The notes below the pieces were generated by a model, which worked only from the letters and a program-made list of their open reading frames with translations, was not told the origin of the DNA and made no database searches. From an uncultured Erysipelotrichaceae bacterium (lineage in GTDB: Bacteria; Bacillota_I; Bacilli_A; Erysipelotrichales; Erysipelotrichaceae), in the NCBI GenBank assembly GCA_947569705.1, contig CANOSP010000012.1:1-53209 (forward strand): a stretch of DNA of 53,209 bases, given 5' to 3'. Of the stretch, positions 34,154 to 42,573 are shown piece by piece. Positions within the stretch are counted from its first letter, which is position 1; each line of letters opens with the position of its first letter. The translations under genes were made by a program, and so were the position numbers.

Positions 34154-35638
34154 CTATATCTTTAAATGCAGCTTAGTGATTAACTTTTGAAGCTTCATTT
34201 TCTCAACAATGATCTTTAACAGCGGATCTTTTGTCACATACAAATAGATTCCGTATAATAATGAACAAATGCCGCTGATTAACACGATATGAATTAAGTA
34301 ATTCACTTCAATCAGACGAATCGCATACGCAATCGGAAAGAAGCAGGCACAAACAATAAAATAGCCGAGAATTCTTTTTGATAACAGCTTGTATTTAATA
34401 TCAAGCCGTTTCATTGAATAAAACGATGTGATCACAATAAACAGCAAGTAAGAAATTGAAGTAGTAAATAACGAAGTTAAAGAGGTGAATTCACCGATAT
34501 ATAATAAGAAATAATTTAAGCCGACATTACAGAAGCCGAAGATACCTAAGAATAATACGAGTGCTTTTTCCAAGCTGTTTGCGTACATGACAAGATTAGA
34601 TACGATGCATTGATATCCGAGGACGATTCTCTGAATACATGCCGCAATCATTACCGCGCTCATAAAGCCCAGTGAAGACAAATACTGATTTCCGCAATAT
34701 AAATATAAGACCTCATAAGCCAAAACAGCTACACCGATACACATCGGAATTAACAGTGCCATAAATATATCAATCGTTTGATTCAGTGTTTCACAATAGC
34801 CTTTTTTATCGCCGGTGCCGATACGATGCGATAAGCGCGGAATGGCAACCGTAATTAATGACTGCGGTATCGTAAAGATCATACCGGATATATTATAAGG
34901 TATCGTATAATAATTAACGGCATTTTTAGAAACATACTCGCCCAACATAATGCGATCCACGGTACTGTATAAAATTTCCACATTTGTCAACAGTAAGGAA
35001 ACGATCAGCGGTCCGATATGAGTAAATATATCAAGGCACTCAAAATCAAACTCGATGCTTTTCTTTAAATAGAAATAGCTGATGATATTATTGATTACTA
35101 CAGTCATACAGATAATAAATGTATACGGCAGTACATCATCACTCTTTCTGACAAATAAAAAGATGGACAGTAAATAAAATAAACGTACAATGATGGTCTT
35201 CTTAGTAATAAAGCCATAGTTTTCAATCGCTTCATTAATAAATTCAATATAGAAGATATTACTGATTAATCGTAATATCATTATAAAATAGATCGATGTA
35301 TCAACACCGCTTGTATGCGATAAATAGAAAAACAGGAAATAGGCAATCGTCAATACATTGGAGACCACACCTAAAAGAAACAGGCTTGTAAATAAGCGAT
35401 TCATTTTCTGTTTATCATCTCTGATTTTACTGATTTCACGCATTCCGTAATTATAGATACCGAACGCACCGATTACGAAAAATACTTGAAAGTTAGAATA
35501 TGCCGTATTGTAAGAAGCCATCAAATCCTCGGTGATTATTCTGGTGACATAAGGACCGATTAACAGCGGTACAATCAAATTGAATATATTGAGGATTGTT
35601 TTATAAACAGCATTCTTAGCTAATGATTTACTACTCAT
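34154..35638 (-). CDS. Oligosaccharide flippase (Wzx/MOP superfamily)
   Basis: A 494-residue membrane protein with about fourteen hydrophobic helices. The N-terminus KNAVYKTILNIFNLIVPLLIGPYVTRII is characteristic of Wzx-type polysaccharide exporters, as are GAFGIYNYGMREIS and the central VDRIMLGEYVSKNAVNYYTIPYNI. It would flip lipid-linked repeat units across the membrane for polymerisation by the next-but-one gene. It sits third from the end of a four-gene operon, 31 nt after the cytidylyltransferase gene. The substrate is not predictable. Confidence 0.92.
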   Translation of the reverse strand: MSSKSLAKNAVYKTILNIFNLIVPLLIGPYVTRIITEDLMASYNTAYSNFQVFFVIGAFGIYNYGMREISKIRDDKQKMNRLFTSLFLLGVVSNVLTIAYFLFFYLSHTSGVDTSIYFIMILRLISNIFYIEFINEAIENYGFITKKTIIVRLFYLLSIFLFVRKSDDVLPYTFIICMTVVINNIISYFYLKKSIEFDFECLDIFTHIGPLIVSLLLTNVEILYSTVDRIMLGEYVSKNAVNYYTIPYNISGMIFTIPQSLITVAIPRLSHRIGTGDKKGYCETLNQTIDIFMALLIPMCIGVAVLAYEVLYLYCGNQYLSSLGFMSAVMIAACIQRIVLGYQCIVSNLVMYANSLEKALVLFLGIFGFCNVGLNYFLLYIGEFTSLTSLFTTSISYLLFIVITSFYSMKRLDIKYKLLSKRILGYFIVCACFFPIAYAIRLIEVNYLIHIVLISGICSLLYGIYLYVTKDPLLKIIVEKMKLQKLITKLHLKI

Positions 35639-35669
35639 AGGAAAATCCTTTCTTCAGAACAAGAAATCA

Positions 35670-36065
35670 TTACTGATGTTCCAATTCATTTTTGATTTTG
35701 GTTGTAGAAATATCCGGTGTACGATCCAAGTATACAACCTCGCAGCCTTCTTCCTTTAAGAAATCAAAATGCCCTTCCCAATCATTGCCGATCACAAAGG
35801 TATCTATTTTAAATTCATGGACATCACTTCGCTTCTGTTCCCAGCTTTCCTCGGGAATGACCAAATCTACATAGCGAATTGCTTCTAACAGATGCTTTCT
35901 TTGTTCATAATCAAAGTAACAAACTTTATTTTTCTTATCTTTATTAAATTCATCGGTAGATAATCCGACAATTAAATAATCTCCCTGTTCCTTTGCGCGT
36001 TTTAATAAATTAATGTGTCCGTAGTGCAAAAGATCAAATGTACCGTAAGTAATTACACGTTTCAT
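35670..36065 (-). CDS. tagD: Glycerol-3-phosphate cytidylyltransferase (TagD-like)
   Basis: A 131-residue cytidylyltransferase making CDP-glycerol from CTP and glycerol-3-phosphate. MKRVITYGTFDLLHYGHINLLKRA has the HxGH nucleotide motif, EQRKHLLEAIRYVDLVIPE follows, and RTPDISTTKIK is the C-terminal signature. The length matches TagD (about 130). I start at 36065 after GAGGCGGC, giving the standard MKRVITYG N-terminus; an ATG seven codons earlier is less well placed. It heads the minus-strand polysaccharide operon. CDP-glycerol here, together with a LicD-family transferase across the divergent promoter, suggests glycerol-phosphate decoration of the polymer, which is inference. Some relatives act on other polyol phosphates. 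Confidence 0.92.
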   Translation of the reverse strand: MKRVITYGTFDLLHYGHINLLKRAKEQGDYLIVGLSTDEFNKDKKNKVCYFDYEQRKHLLEAIRYVDLVIPEESWEQKRSDVHEFKIDTFVIGNDWEGHFDFLKEEGCEVVYLDRTPDISTTKIKNELEHQ

Positions 36066-36257
36066 ATGCCGCCTCTTTCTATTCATATTAAATTTCGATA
36101 TTTTGTTATGTTTATTATACTCTGTAAAAGTATCTCTATAATTATATCATATTCATTGACCGTACACCAAAATAATTTTATCCGAAACAAGTGATATACG
36201 TTGAAGGAAAACGGGAAAATTCTTCATAAGAAGCGCTTAAATTCAACTGGTCCGCTA

Positions 36258-36285
36258 TTGAAAATATAAGAAAATACAGTATAAT
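36258..36285 (+). promoter_or_regulatory. Sigma-A-type promoter of the licD unit
   Basis: TTGAAA (36258-36263), 16-nt spacer, TATAAT (36280-36285), 40 nt before the licD-like start codon. The tagD operon starts divergently from the same 260-nt gap. Confidence 0.8.
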
Positions 36286-36325
36286 AAATACGATATAAGA
36301 AAGAATCGAATAAAGGAGACTTGGA

Positions 36326-37189
36326 ATGAATAAAAAAGAGATTGCACAGGCAAGTGCAGATGCGATAAGTCTTAGAGAAATGCAGCTGAAGATGCTGCAG
36401 ACAACGAAAAAGATTCATGAAATCTGTGAAAAACATCATTTAAGATATTGGCTGATGTACGGTTCTTTATTAGGGGCGGTTCGTCATGACGGCTTTATTC
36501 CGTGGGATGATGATATGGATATTATGATGCCGCGCAAAGATCATCAAAAATTCATGGAGATTGCCGAAGCTGAATTGGGCGAAGATTATTTTATGCAGAC
36601 ACCTTTAACTGATCCTAAATATGATATTCTGCATGTTCCTTTTAAGGTGCGGGAAAATCATTCTACATTGATTGAGGATTTGAATAAGGATTATCATCAG
36701 GGAGCCTTTGTCGATATCTTTGCGATGGACTATATGGGTGATGATGAAGCGGCATTTCGTAAACTTCATAAAAAAACAAGTATGCTTGCGTCCTTGAAAA
36801 TGAAAATAGACTTTCATCAATTATCGGGGATTAAGCGATATATCAGAATTTTATTACAGTGTCTGTTTAAGCTGATTCCCACCAAAACAATGTTTAACTA
36901 TCTTCAAAAACAGGTGGAACAGGTTGTGGATAATGATGCGAGTGATTGTAAATATGCGATGAAGGGAATTGAATTCTTAGAAAAGGATCTTTATCATTTA
37001 GATGATATTTTCCCACTTCGCCTGCATCGCTTTGAGGATTGTGAATTCTATATTCCGAATAATGCCGATCAAATATTATCGGATTATTTCGGTGATTATA
37101 TGAAAATGCCGAGTGAAGATAAAAAGAAGCCGCATGGATTATATTACAGTGATAAGCGTTTTTATGAGATCCCGGGGAAACGCTCATGA
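36326..37189 (+). CDS. licD: LicD family phosphotransferase
   Basis: A 287-residue LicD-type protein with a nucleotidyltransferase-like core. Key region: MYGSLLGAVRHDGFIPWDDD, in which the aspartates after the GS motif bind metal; the later VRENHSTLIE and GAFVDIFAMD are also standard. Members transfer phosphocholine, phosphoribitol or glycerol-phosphate from CDP-linked donors to surface glycans. With TagD nearby, CDP-glycerol is the likeliest donor, but phosphocholine is not excluded. GGAGAC lies before the ATG, and the promoter at 36258 drives it. Its stop overlaps the following glycosyltransferase start as ATGA. Confidence 0.9.
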   Translation: MNKKEIAQASADAISLREMQLKMLQTTKKIHEICEKHHLRYWLMYGSLLGAVRHDGFIPWDDDMDIMMPRKDHQKFMEIAEAELGEDYFMQTPLTDPKYDILHVPFKVRENHSTLIEDLNKDYHQGAFVDIFAMDYMGDDEAAFRKLHKKTSMLASLKMKIDFHQLSGIKRYIRILLQCLFKLIPTKTMFNYLQKQVEQVVDNDASDCKYAMKGIEFLEKDLYHLDDIFPLRLHRFEDCEFYIPNNADQILSDYFGDYMKMPSEDKKKPHGLYYSDKRFYEIPGKRS

Positions 37190-38133
37190 GTGCTTTTAAG
37201 GTCAGTGTTGTCATTCCCGTCTATAATGCCGCTGCCTATTTAAAACAGTGCTTAGACAGCTTAGTGAATCAAACCTTATCGCAGATTGAAATCATCGCGG
37301 TAGATGACGGAAGTAGTGATCAGTCTTGGGAGTTGATTCAGGCATATGAAAAAGCCTATCCCGATAAAGTCCGCGGCTATCATAAAACAAACGGGGGCAT
37401 GTCCTCGGCACGCAACTTCGGACTCGATCATGTAAACGGTGAGTATGTAGGGTTTGTGGACAGCGATGACTGGGTGGAGGCGACGATGTTTGAACATTTA
37501 TATGAAAGTATTGAAAAGCATCACGCAAAGCTTGCGGTTTGTAATTTCCGCATGGTGTATGAGCACAGTGAAGTCCCTTTTATTGTGACAAATGAAAAGC
37601 ACTTTCAGTCCCATGTGAACTGTGTCTGGAACAAGCTGTATCATGCCTCATTGTTTCAACAGGCAAGATTTAAAGAAGGAATTCGTTATGAGGATCTGAA
37701 TCTGTTAATGAAGCTGTTGCCGGATGTATCACAACAGGAAATCGTATATTGCGATGAGATCTTTTATAACTATCGACAGACGGAAGGTTCGGTGATGAAT
37801 CAGCCGAATGCACAAAAAAACCTTGATATGATCAGTGTGTTTGATGATGCATTGGATTACTTTGCCAAGCATCCTAAGCCATTTGACACCCATCAATATG
37901 CAGGTGATTTATGGTTGGAACATGTGACTTTGAATACGATCACACGTTTAATCAAACAAAAGGACACACAGACAAAGCAGGTGATTCGTCAGTTGAATGC
38001 ATACGGAAAAAAACAGTTTCCGAACCTTTTTCAAAGTGAATATTATCGACAGCTGTCGATGAAGCGCAAGCTGATTGCATACTTAAACGGACATAACTTG
38101 AATACTGTATCAGCGCTTCTGTTAAAAAAATAA
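37186..38133 (+). CDS. Family 2 glycosyltransferase
   Basis: A 315-residue GT-A enzyme: VSVVIPVYNAAAYLKQCLDSL opens the fold, AVDDGSSDQSWEL is the nucleotide site and GFVDSDDWVEATMFEHL the metal site. Its C-terminal half resembles the family member encoded at 33187-34143, including VWNKLYHASLF and RYEDLNLL, so the two are related but diverged. It is translationally coupled to the LicD gene by a 4-nt overlap and probably acts in the same glycan pathway. A terminator follows at 38179. Confidence 0.92.
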   Translation: MSAFKVSVVIPVYNAAAYLKQCLDSLVNQTLSQIEIIAVDDGSSDQSWELIQAYEKAYPDKVRGYHKTNGGMSSARNFGLDHVNGEYVGFVDSDDWVEATMFEHLYESIEKHHAKLAVCNFRMVYEHSEVPFIVTNEKHFQSHVNCVWNKLYHASLFQQARFKEGIRYEDLNLLMKLLPDVSQQEIVYCDEIFYNYRQTEGSVMNQPNAQKNLDMISVFDDALDYFAKHPKPFDTHQYAGDLWLEHVTLNTITRLIKQKDTQTKQVIRQLNAYGKKQFPNLFQSEYYRQLSMKRKLIAYLNGHNLNTVSALLLKK

Positions 38134-38178
38134 ATTAGCAGCTGATTCGTAAATAATTAGCAGTTATAAAATGAAAAT

Positions 38179-38230
38179 ACGCGAAGCTTTCATTTCGAAG
38201 TTGATGGAATAAAGCATTCGTGTTTTTTTT
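38179..38230 (+). terminator. Intrinsic terminator of the licD-GT2 unit
   Basis: A bulged stem of about 12 bp (38179-38190 with 38211-38223) followed by eight T residues. Confidence 0.75.
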
Positions 38231-38360
38231 ATGTTTGTTTATTTATGATTTATTCATATAGCTATTTTATCTTTGCTTGTGTATAATGATAGTAATGATT
38301 TAAATAAAAATACGACATGAAAGTTATGAAATACGGGGAATGAAAAAGTGAGGAATGAAT

Positions 38361-39392
38361 ATGTTAAAAGAAATAACGAAATTTCAAAAGAAAATACAAG
38401 CACTGCATTTGAAAAAAGAACGAGTTCCGGATCATGCTTTTTATCTGTATTTAAGTATGATCTCTTCCGTAATGCATCAAGGATATAACTATCAACAGGA
38501 TTTAGATAAAGTTAATGAAAAAATCAAAAGAAAATTATCACAGATGAATGTGAAAGATGTACAGAGCTTGGACGAATGTATTCATTATAACTATCAGTGC
38601 GGTGATCAATATCAACAGTTTTTAACTTTTTGGGATGGTACACCTTGCTTTGATATCGAAACACAGAAAGATCATGTAAAACAGTTTATCAAGCGTTGTG
38701 AAGTGTATGCGAAACAGTTTTATCCGTTGACGAAACGCTTTGGTTTTTATGCTTGGGATGTTTCAGAAGCCATCTTTTTAATACGCAGTGCCTATTTATG
38801 TGGGTTTATTACCGTACAAGAGGCACAGGAACGAATTCAAAAGCAGGTTGATACGGCACGCCGTTACTTTACCGATTTTAATGAATATGCGATTTCTTAT
38901 GTATGCGGAAGTATGTATTATATGAAAAGAGAATCCGGTAATGAACAGTCGACAAAGAAGCTTGCGCAGGCAGCGCTGAAAATTTGCGAGCGTTTATTTT
39001 TTGATCATGATCGTGTATGGGCAAAAACCTCATGGCTGATTTCATCCCATTACTTTCAGCGATTGGAAAAGGTGGAAGATAAAGGATTGAAGCAGGGAAA
39101 TGAAGGCTGTATTGTCAGTAATCGCGTTTCAATCGATGATATGCCGATCGCTTATTTTTATCGCGAAAAGGCACTGAACGCTTTCCCTGACAGCGGATGG
39201 CGTTTTCTTGCGGGTGATGAAAGTGAAGCTTATTTGCAGGATGCAAAAAATGCACATGTGTTTGCTTTAAATACAATAGCGAATGTGTGTCCCGAAATTA
39301 TTCCTTTTTTGGATGAGCCGATCGGCAGTGCCTTTGTATTAGGAGAGGACGGCGTGTATCATTCACTGACGTCTAAGGAGGATCATCGCTGA
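38361..39392 (+). CDS. DUF1266 + DUF2185 (Imm33-like) fusion protein
   Basis: A 343-residue cytosolic protein of unknown role. Residues about 110-220 resemble DUF1266: FGFYAWDVSEAIFLIRSAYLCGFI and ARRYFTDFNEYAISYVCGSMYY. The last 100 residues match DUF2185: GCIVSNRVSIDDMPIAYFYR, SGWRFLAGDESEAYL, and PIGSAFVLGEDG. DUF2185 is related to immunity proteins of polymorphic toxin systems, and DUF1266 often occurs in the same kind of proteins. No toxin gene is adjacent, so an immunity role is only a possibility. The start at 38361 is set by GAGGA; an ATG two codons upstream touches the site. The stop overlaps the next start by 1 nt (TGATG). Confidence 0.8.
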   Translation: MLKEITKFQKKIQALHLKKERVPDHAFYLYLSMISSVMHQGYNYQQDLDKVNEKIKRKLSQMNVKDVQSLDECIHYNYQCGDQYQQFLTFWDGTPCFDIETQKDHVKQFIKRCEVYAKQFYPLTKRFGFYAWDVSEAIFLIRSAYLCGFITVQEAQERIQKQVDTARRYFTDFNEYAISYVCGSMYYMKRESGNEQSTKKLAQAALKICERLFFDHDRVWAKTSWLISSHYFQRLEKVEDKGLKQGNEGCIVSNRVSIDDMPIAYFYREKALNAFPDSGWRFLAGDESEAYLQDAKNAHVFALNTIANVCPEIIPFLDEPIGSAFVLGEDGVYHSLTSKEDHR

Positions 39393-39985
39393 TGAATTCA
39401 ATAAAGAATGTGATTTTTGATATTGGAAATGTCCTTGTGGATTTTCATCCGATACCGTATTTTCAAAAGCTAATGCCGCAAAGTGATATGGATACAATTT
39501 GTCCGTTGATCTTTGATGAGACATGGGAAAAGATTGATCAAGGCATCTATACATGTGAGGAAGCAAAAAATGAGCATATGCAAAAGCTTCCGCAGTTTCA
39601 TCCAGAAATTGAATGTATCTATGCGCAATGGAAAGAAATGATGGATTTGAATAAGGAAACTTATGCTTATTTAAAGGCATGTCAAAGTCATGGCTATCAA
39701 GTGTATTTACTAAGTAATATCGGTTTGGAAAGCCATCAATATTTAAAAGCACGCTATGCGTTTTTCGATGATGCGGACGGGGCGATTTTAAGTTATCAAG
39801 AATATGTGTTGAAACCTGATCAAAAGATTTATGAGTTGTTGTTAAGTCGTTACGGATTAAATGCCGAGGAATGCGTGTTTTTCGATGATAATGCAGCGAA
39901 TGTAACAGTGGCATGTACATTGGGAATCAAAGGCATTCGCTTTATCAATTGTGAGCAGGCGAAACAAGAGGCAGCTTTATGGTAA
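39392..39985 (+). CDS. HAD family hydrolase (HAD-IA, YihX-like)
   Basis: A 197-residue phosphatase-like protein. Motif I is VIFDIGNVLVDF, with the nucleophilic Asp followed by Ile-Gly in place of Asp-x-Asp; members with D-x-G-N-V-L include phosphosugar phosphatases such as YihX. Motif II is YLLSNIG, the motif III lysine is in LKPDQKIYELLL, and motif IV is CVFFDDNAANV. The substrate is probably a phosphosugar or nucleotide. AAGGAGG lies 9 nt before the ATG. It overlaps both neighbours (1 nt and 7 nt), giving a tight three-gene operon. Confidence 0.9.
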   Translation: MNSIKNVIFDIGNVLVDFHPIPYFQKLMPQSDMDTICPLIFDETWEKIDQGIYTCEEAKNEHMQKLPQFHPEIECIYAQWKEMMDLNKETYAYLKACQSHGYQVYLLSNIGLESHQYLKARYAFFDDADGAILSYQEYVLKPDQKIYELLLSRYGLNAEECVFFDDNAANVTVACTLGIKGIRFINCEQAKQEAALW

Positions 39986-41331
39986 AGATCAATCAAATTT
40001 ATCAGGTTGAAATCATTTCCCTTGCGGATAACGGCTACGGTCTCGCACGGCTGCACAACGATGTGATTTATGTGAAACAGGCATTGCCGCAGGAGCATGT
40101 CAGCGTGAAAATCACCAAGCGACTGCAACGGGGATATGTCGGAGAGATCGTAAAGTGGCAGGTGCGTGATCCGCATCGCGTCAAGAGCAGCTGTGATATT
40201 TATCATCATTGCGGAAGCTGTCATTTATTGCATTGTGAATATTCGCATCAGCTGAGTTTAAAACAGGCAATGGTAAAGAAATGGGTGAAGGACAGTTCAT
40301 TGTCATTAAAGGTATTGCCTGTGATCGGGATGAGAGAACCGTATCAGTATCGAAACAAAGTGATCGTCAGCTTTTATAAAGATCGAAACAGTAAATTACA
40401 GAAGGGATTCTATGAGGAATTTTCACATCGCATCATTCCTTATCAAAGCTGTTTGTTACATGATGAAATGATGGATGATATTGTGAATTCTATTGCGCTG
40501 ATTGCGAAAAAGCAGCGTATTGAACCGTATGATGAAAGAAGACACAGCGGATTTTTACGTCATGTACTGTTGCGCAAGGGGCGTGTCAGCAAGGAGATCA
40601 TGGTGGTGCCGGTCTGTACGTCCGAGCAGTTTCCCGGGCGCAAAAAATTTGTTTCCGAATTGTTAAAAGCACATCCTGAAATTACAACGATTGTGCAAAA
40701 TGTCAACGGAAGAAAAACAAGTGTTGTGTTGGGGTCACAAGAGCGTGTGTTATACGGCAGCGGTAAAATCGAAGATGTTCTTATGGGGAATCGCCATCAG
40801 ATTTCATCAAAGAGTTTTTATCAGATTAATCATGAGCAATGCGAGGTGTTGTATCATAAGGCGCTTGATTTACTTAATCTAAACGGTAATGAAACGGTAT
40901 TAGATGCGTATTGCGGAATCGGAACGATCGGCTTAAGTGTGGCAAACCATGTAAAGCAGGTGATCGGTGTGGAATCAAATCAACAGGCGGTGCATGATGC
41001 GATCGGCAATGCGGCGCTGAATCATATGACCAACGCTCGTTTTATCTGTGATGATGCGACTCATTTTATGGAGCAGGCGGCGGCACAGAAGCGACATTTT
41101 GATGCGGTGATTATGGATCCGCCCCGCAGCGGCAGCGATAAGGAGTTTATGAGGGCATGTGCCAAGATTCAGCCGAAACAGATCGTTTATATTTCATGCG
41201 ATCCGCGTACACAGATGCGCGATTTGGTGTTTTTTAAAAAGCTTGGGTATGAGGGAAAAGAAGTAATACCGGTGGATCTGTTTCCGAATACGAATCATGT
41301 GGAGACGATTGTACTTTTGTCTCGAAAGTAG
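39979..41331 (+). CDS. rlmCD: 23S rRNA (uracil-C5)-methyltransferase, RlmCD/RumA family
   Basis: A 450-residue SAM-dependent RNA methyltransferase. An N-terminal TRAM domain (residues 1-60) precedes a [4Fe-4S] site whose cysteines are in SSCDIYHHCGSCHLLHC. The catalytic domain contains DAYCGIGTIGLS (SAM site), MDPPRSG and YISCDPRTQMRDL, the latter holding the nucleophilic Cys. In Bacillota, RlmCD modifies U747 and U1939; this one could do either or both. Arginine codons are mostly CGN here (I count 4 AGA in 26), unlike the accessory dGTPase downstream. It ends the three-gene operon; no terminator is seen after it, and the accessory region begins. Confidence 0.92.
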   Translation: MVKINQIYQVEIISLADNGYGLARLHNDVIYVKQALPQEHVSVKITKRLQRGYVGEIVKWQVRDPHRVKSSCDIYHHCGSCHLLHCEYSHQLSLKQAMVKKWVKDSSLSLKVLPVIGMREPYQYRNKVIVSFYKDRNSKLQKGFYEEFSHRIIPYQSCLLHDEMMDDIVNSIALIAKKQRIEPYDERRHSGFLRHVLLRKGRVSKEIMVVPVCTSEQFPGRKKFVSELLKAHPEITTIVQNVNGRKTSVVLGSQERVLYGSGKIEDVLMGNRHQISSKSFYQINHEQCEVLYHKALDLLNLNGNETVLDAYCGIGTIGLSVANHVKQVIGVESNQQAVHDAIGNAALNHMTNARFICDDATHFMEQAAAQKRHFDAVIMDPPRSGSDKEFMRACAKIQPKQIVYISCDPRTQMRDLVFFKKLGYEGKEVIPVDLFPNTNHVETIVLLSRK

Positions 41332-41374
41332 TCACTACACAGTAATATCAACGTAAAGATTAAATTTGGAGAAG

Positions 41375-41531
41375 GTGATTGAACTTACCTTTAGATGTAA
41401 TTGCAGAGCGGGAAAAGAAATATCAATTGAAAATTACATATAAAAAATACAGAAATATGTTGAGCAGAAATATGGGTTTAAAGTACAAGCTGCGTATATG
41501 CAGAGATGAGAAAGTCTTTGTGATTAAATAA
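41375..41531 (+). pseudogene. Possible decayed gene remnant
   Basis: A short stretch with gene-like but broken content. In one frame a GTG at 41375 follows GAGAAG and gives MIELTFRCNCRAGKEISIE, stops after about 22 codons, and then reads KIQKYVEQKYGFKVQAAYMQR before another stop. The second piece resembles, from memory, the C-terminal extension (KYVEEKYGFKV type) attached to some clostridial RlmD-like methyltransferases. A different frame (TTG at 41379) gives 50 residues without known similarity. It may be the tail of a lost gene or the edge of an insertion. Confidence is low. Confidence 0.35.
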
Positions 41532-41614
41532 GCATGATGTTTCTTAGCAGAAATTTCTTAGAAGAGTGAATAAGCTGTTATAAAAAATTATGATGGGAGA
41601 AGAGGTGAGCGTGT

Positions 41615-42481
41615 ATGGCGAAAGTTGTAAAGGAAACTATTCATGCAAAAGGTATTGATATTGGCATCTATACTTCGAATTTTGAAAACGAGTTTATTTC
41701 ACTGACGGATATTGCAAAATATCGAAATGAGGATGATCCGCGATTTGTGATTCAAAACTGGATGAGAAATAGAAATACGATTGAGTTTTTGGGTGTATGG
41801 GAAGAATTGCACAATTCAGAGTTTAACCGTGTGCAATTCGAGGCGGTTAAAAATGAGGCAGGTTTAAATCGTTTTGTTATGACACCCACAAAGTGGATTA
41901 CACAAATGAATGCTATTGGTATTGCCTCAAAAGCAGGACGCTATGGCGGAACATATGCTCATAGTGATATTGCTATGTCTTTTGCAACTTGGATTTCTCC
42001 TGAGTTTCAGCTATATATTATGAAAGATTATAGGCGTTTAAAGACAGATGAAAACAGTCGGTTATCTTTGAATTGGAATTTGAATAGAGAAATTTCTAAG
42101 TTGAATTACAGGATACATACAGATGCAATTAAAGAAAATTTGATTCCGCTTGAATTAACAACTGCACAGATTGCCTATACATATGCCAATGAAGCAGATA
42201 TGTTGAATGTTGTTTTGTTCGGAAAATCAGCGAAACAGTGGAAGGATGAAAATGCAACCGCAAAAGGAAACATTAGAGATATTGCAACACTAAATCAATT
42301 ATTAGTGCTTGCCAATCTGGAAAGCTATAATGCTGTTCTGATTAATCAAGGGAAGAACCAAAAAGAGCGAATGAGATTGCTTCGACAGTTAGCAATACAG
42401 CAATTACAAACATTGGAAACTGTAAGTTTGCAAAATTTACCGAAAGTAGGAATTGATAAACAATATAGTAAGTTTGAATAA
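41615..42481 (+). CDS. KilA-N domain protein
   Basis: A 288-residue protein. Residues 10-120 form a KilA-N domain: ISLTDIAKYRNEDDPRFVIQNWMRNRNTIEFLGVWEELHN is the DNA-binding beginning, and GRYGGTYAHSDIAMSFATWISPEFQLYIMKDYRRL is its diagnostic end. The remaining part is helical and unrecognised. KilA-N occurs in phage and large DNA virus proteins and in bacterial chromosomes as a stand-alone family of unknown function. The ATG follows GAGAAGAGGTGAG. It lies 92 nt before a dGTPase gene on the same strand with no strong terminator between; a weak 5-bp hairpin follows the stop. No integrase or other phage gene is near, so a prophage is not supported. Confidence 0.9.
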   Translation: MAKVVKETIHAKGIDIGIYTSNFENEFISLTDIAKYRNEDDPRFVIQNWMRNRNTIEFLGVWEELHNSEFNRVQFEAVKNEAGLNRFVMTPTKWITQMNAIGIASKAGRYGGTYAHSDIAMSFATWISPEFQLYIMKDYRRLKTDENSRLSLNWNLNREISKLNYRIHTDAIKENLIPLELTTAQIAYTYANEADMLNVVLFGKSAKQWKDENATAKGNIRDIATLNQLLVLANLESYNAVLINQGKNQKERMRLLRQLAIQQLQTLETVSLQNLPKVGIDKQYSKFE

Positions 42482-42573
42482 TCTTCCAAAATCGGAAGTC
42501 CATCAAAATTGAATGTTTATAAAGAAAAACGTATTAAAAAATGATATTGAGAAAAGGTAGGAGGAAAATATTT

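Noticed and set aside
39363-39920. 185-codon minus-strand frame
   Set aside because: Antisense to the HAD hydrolase gene, which has clear motifs; histidine- and arginine-rich composition typical of a shadow frame.
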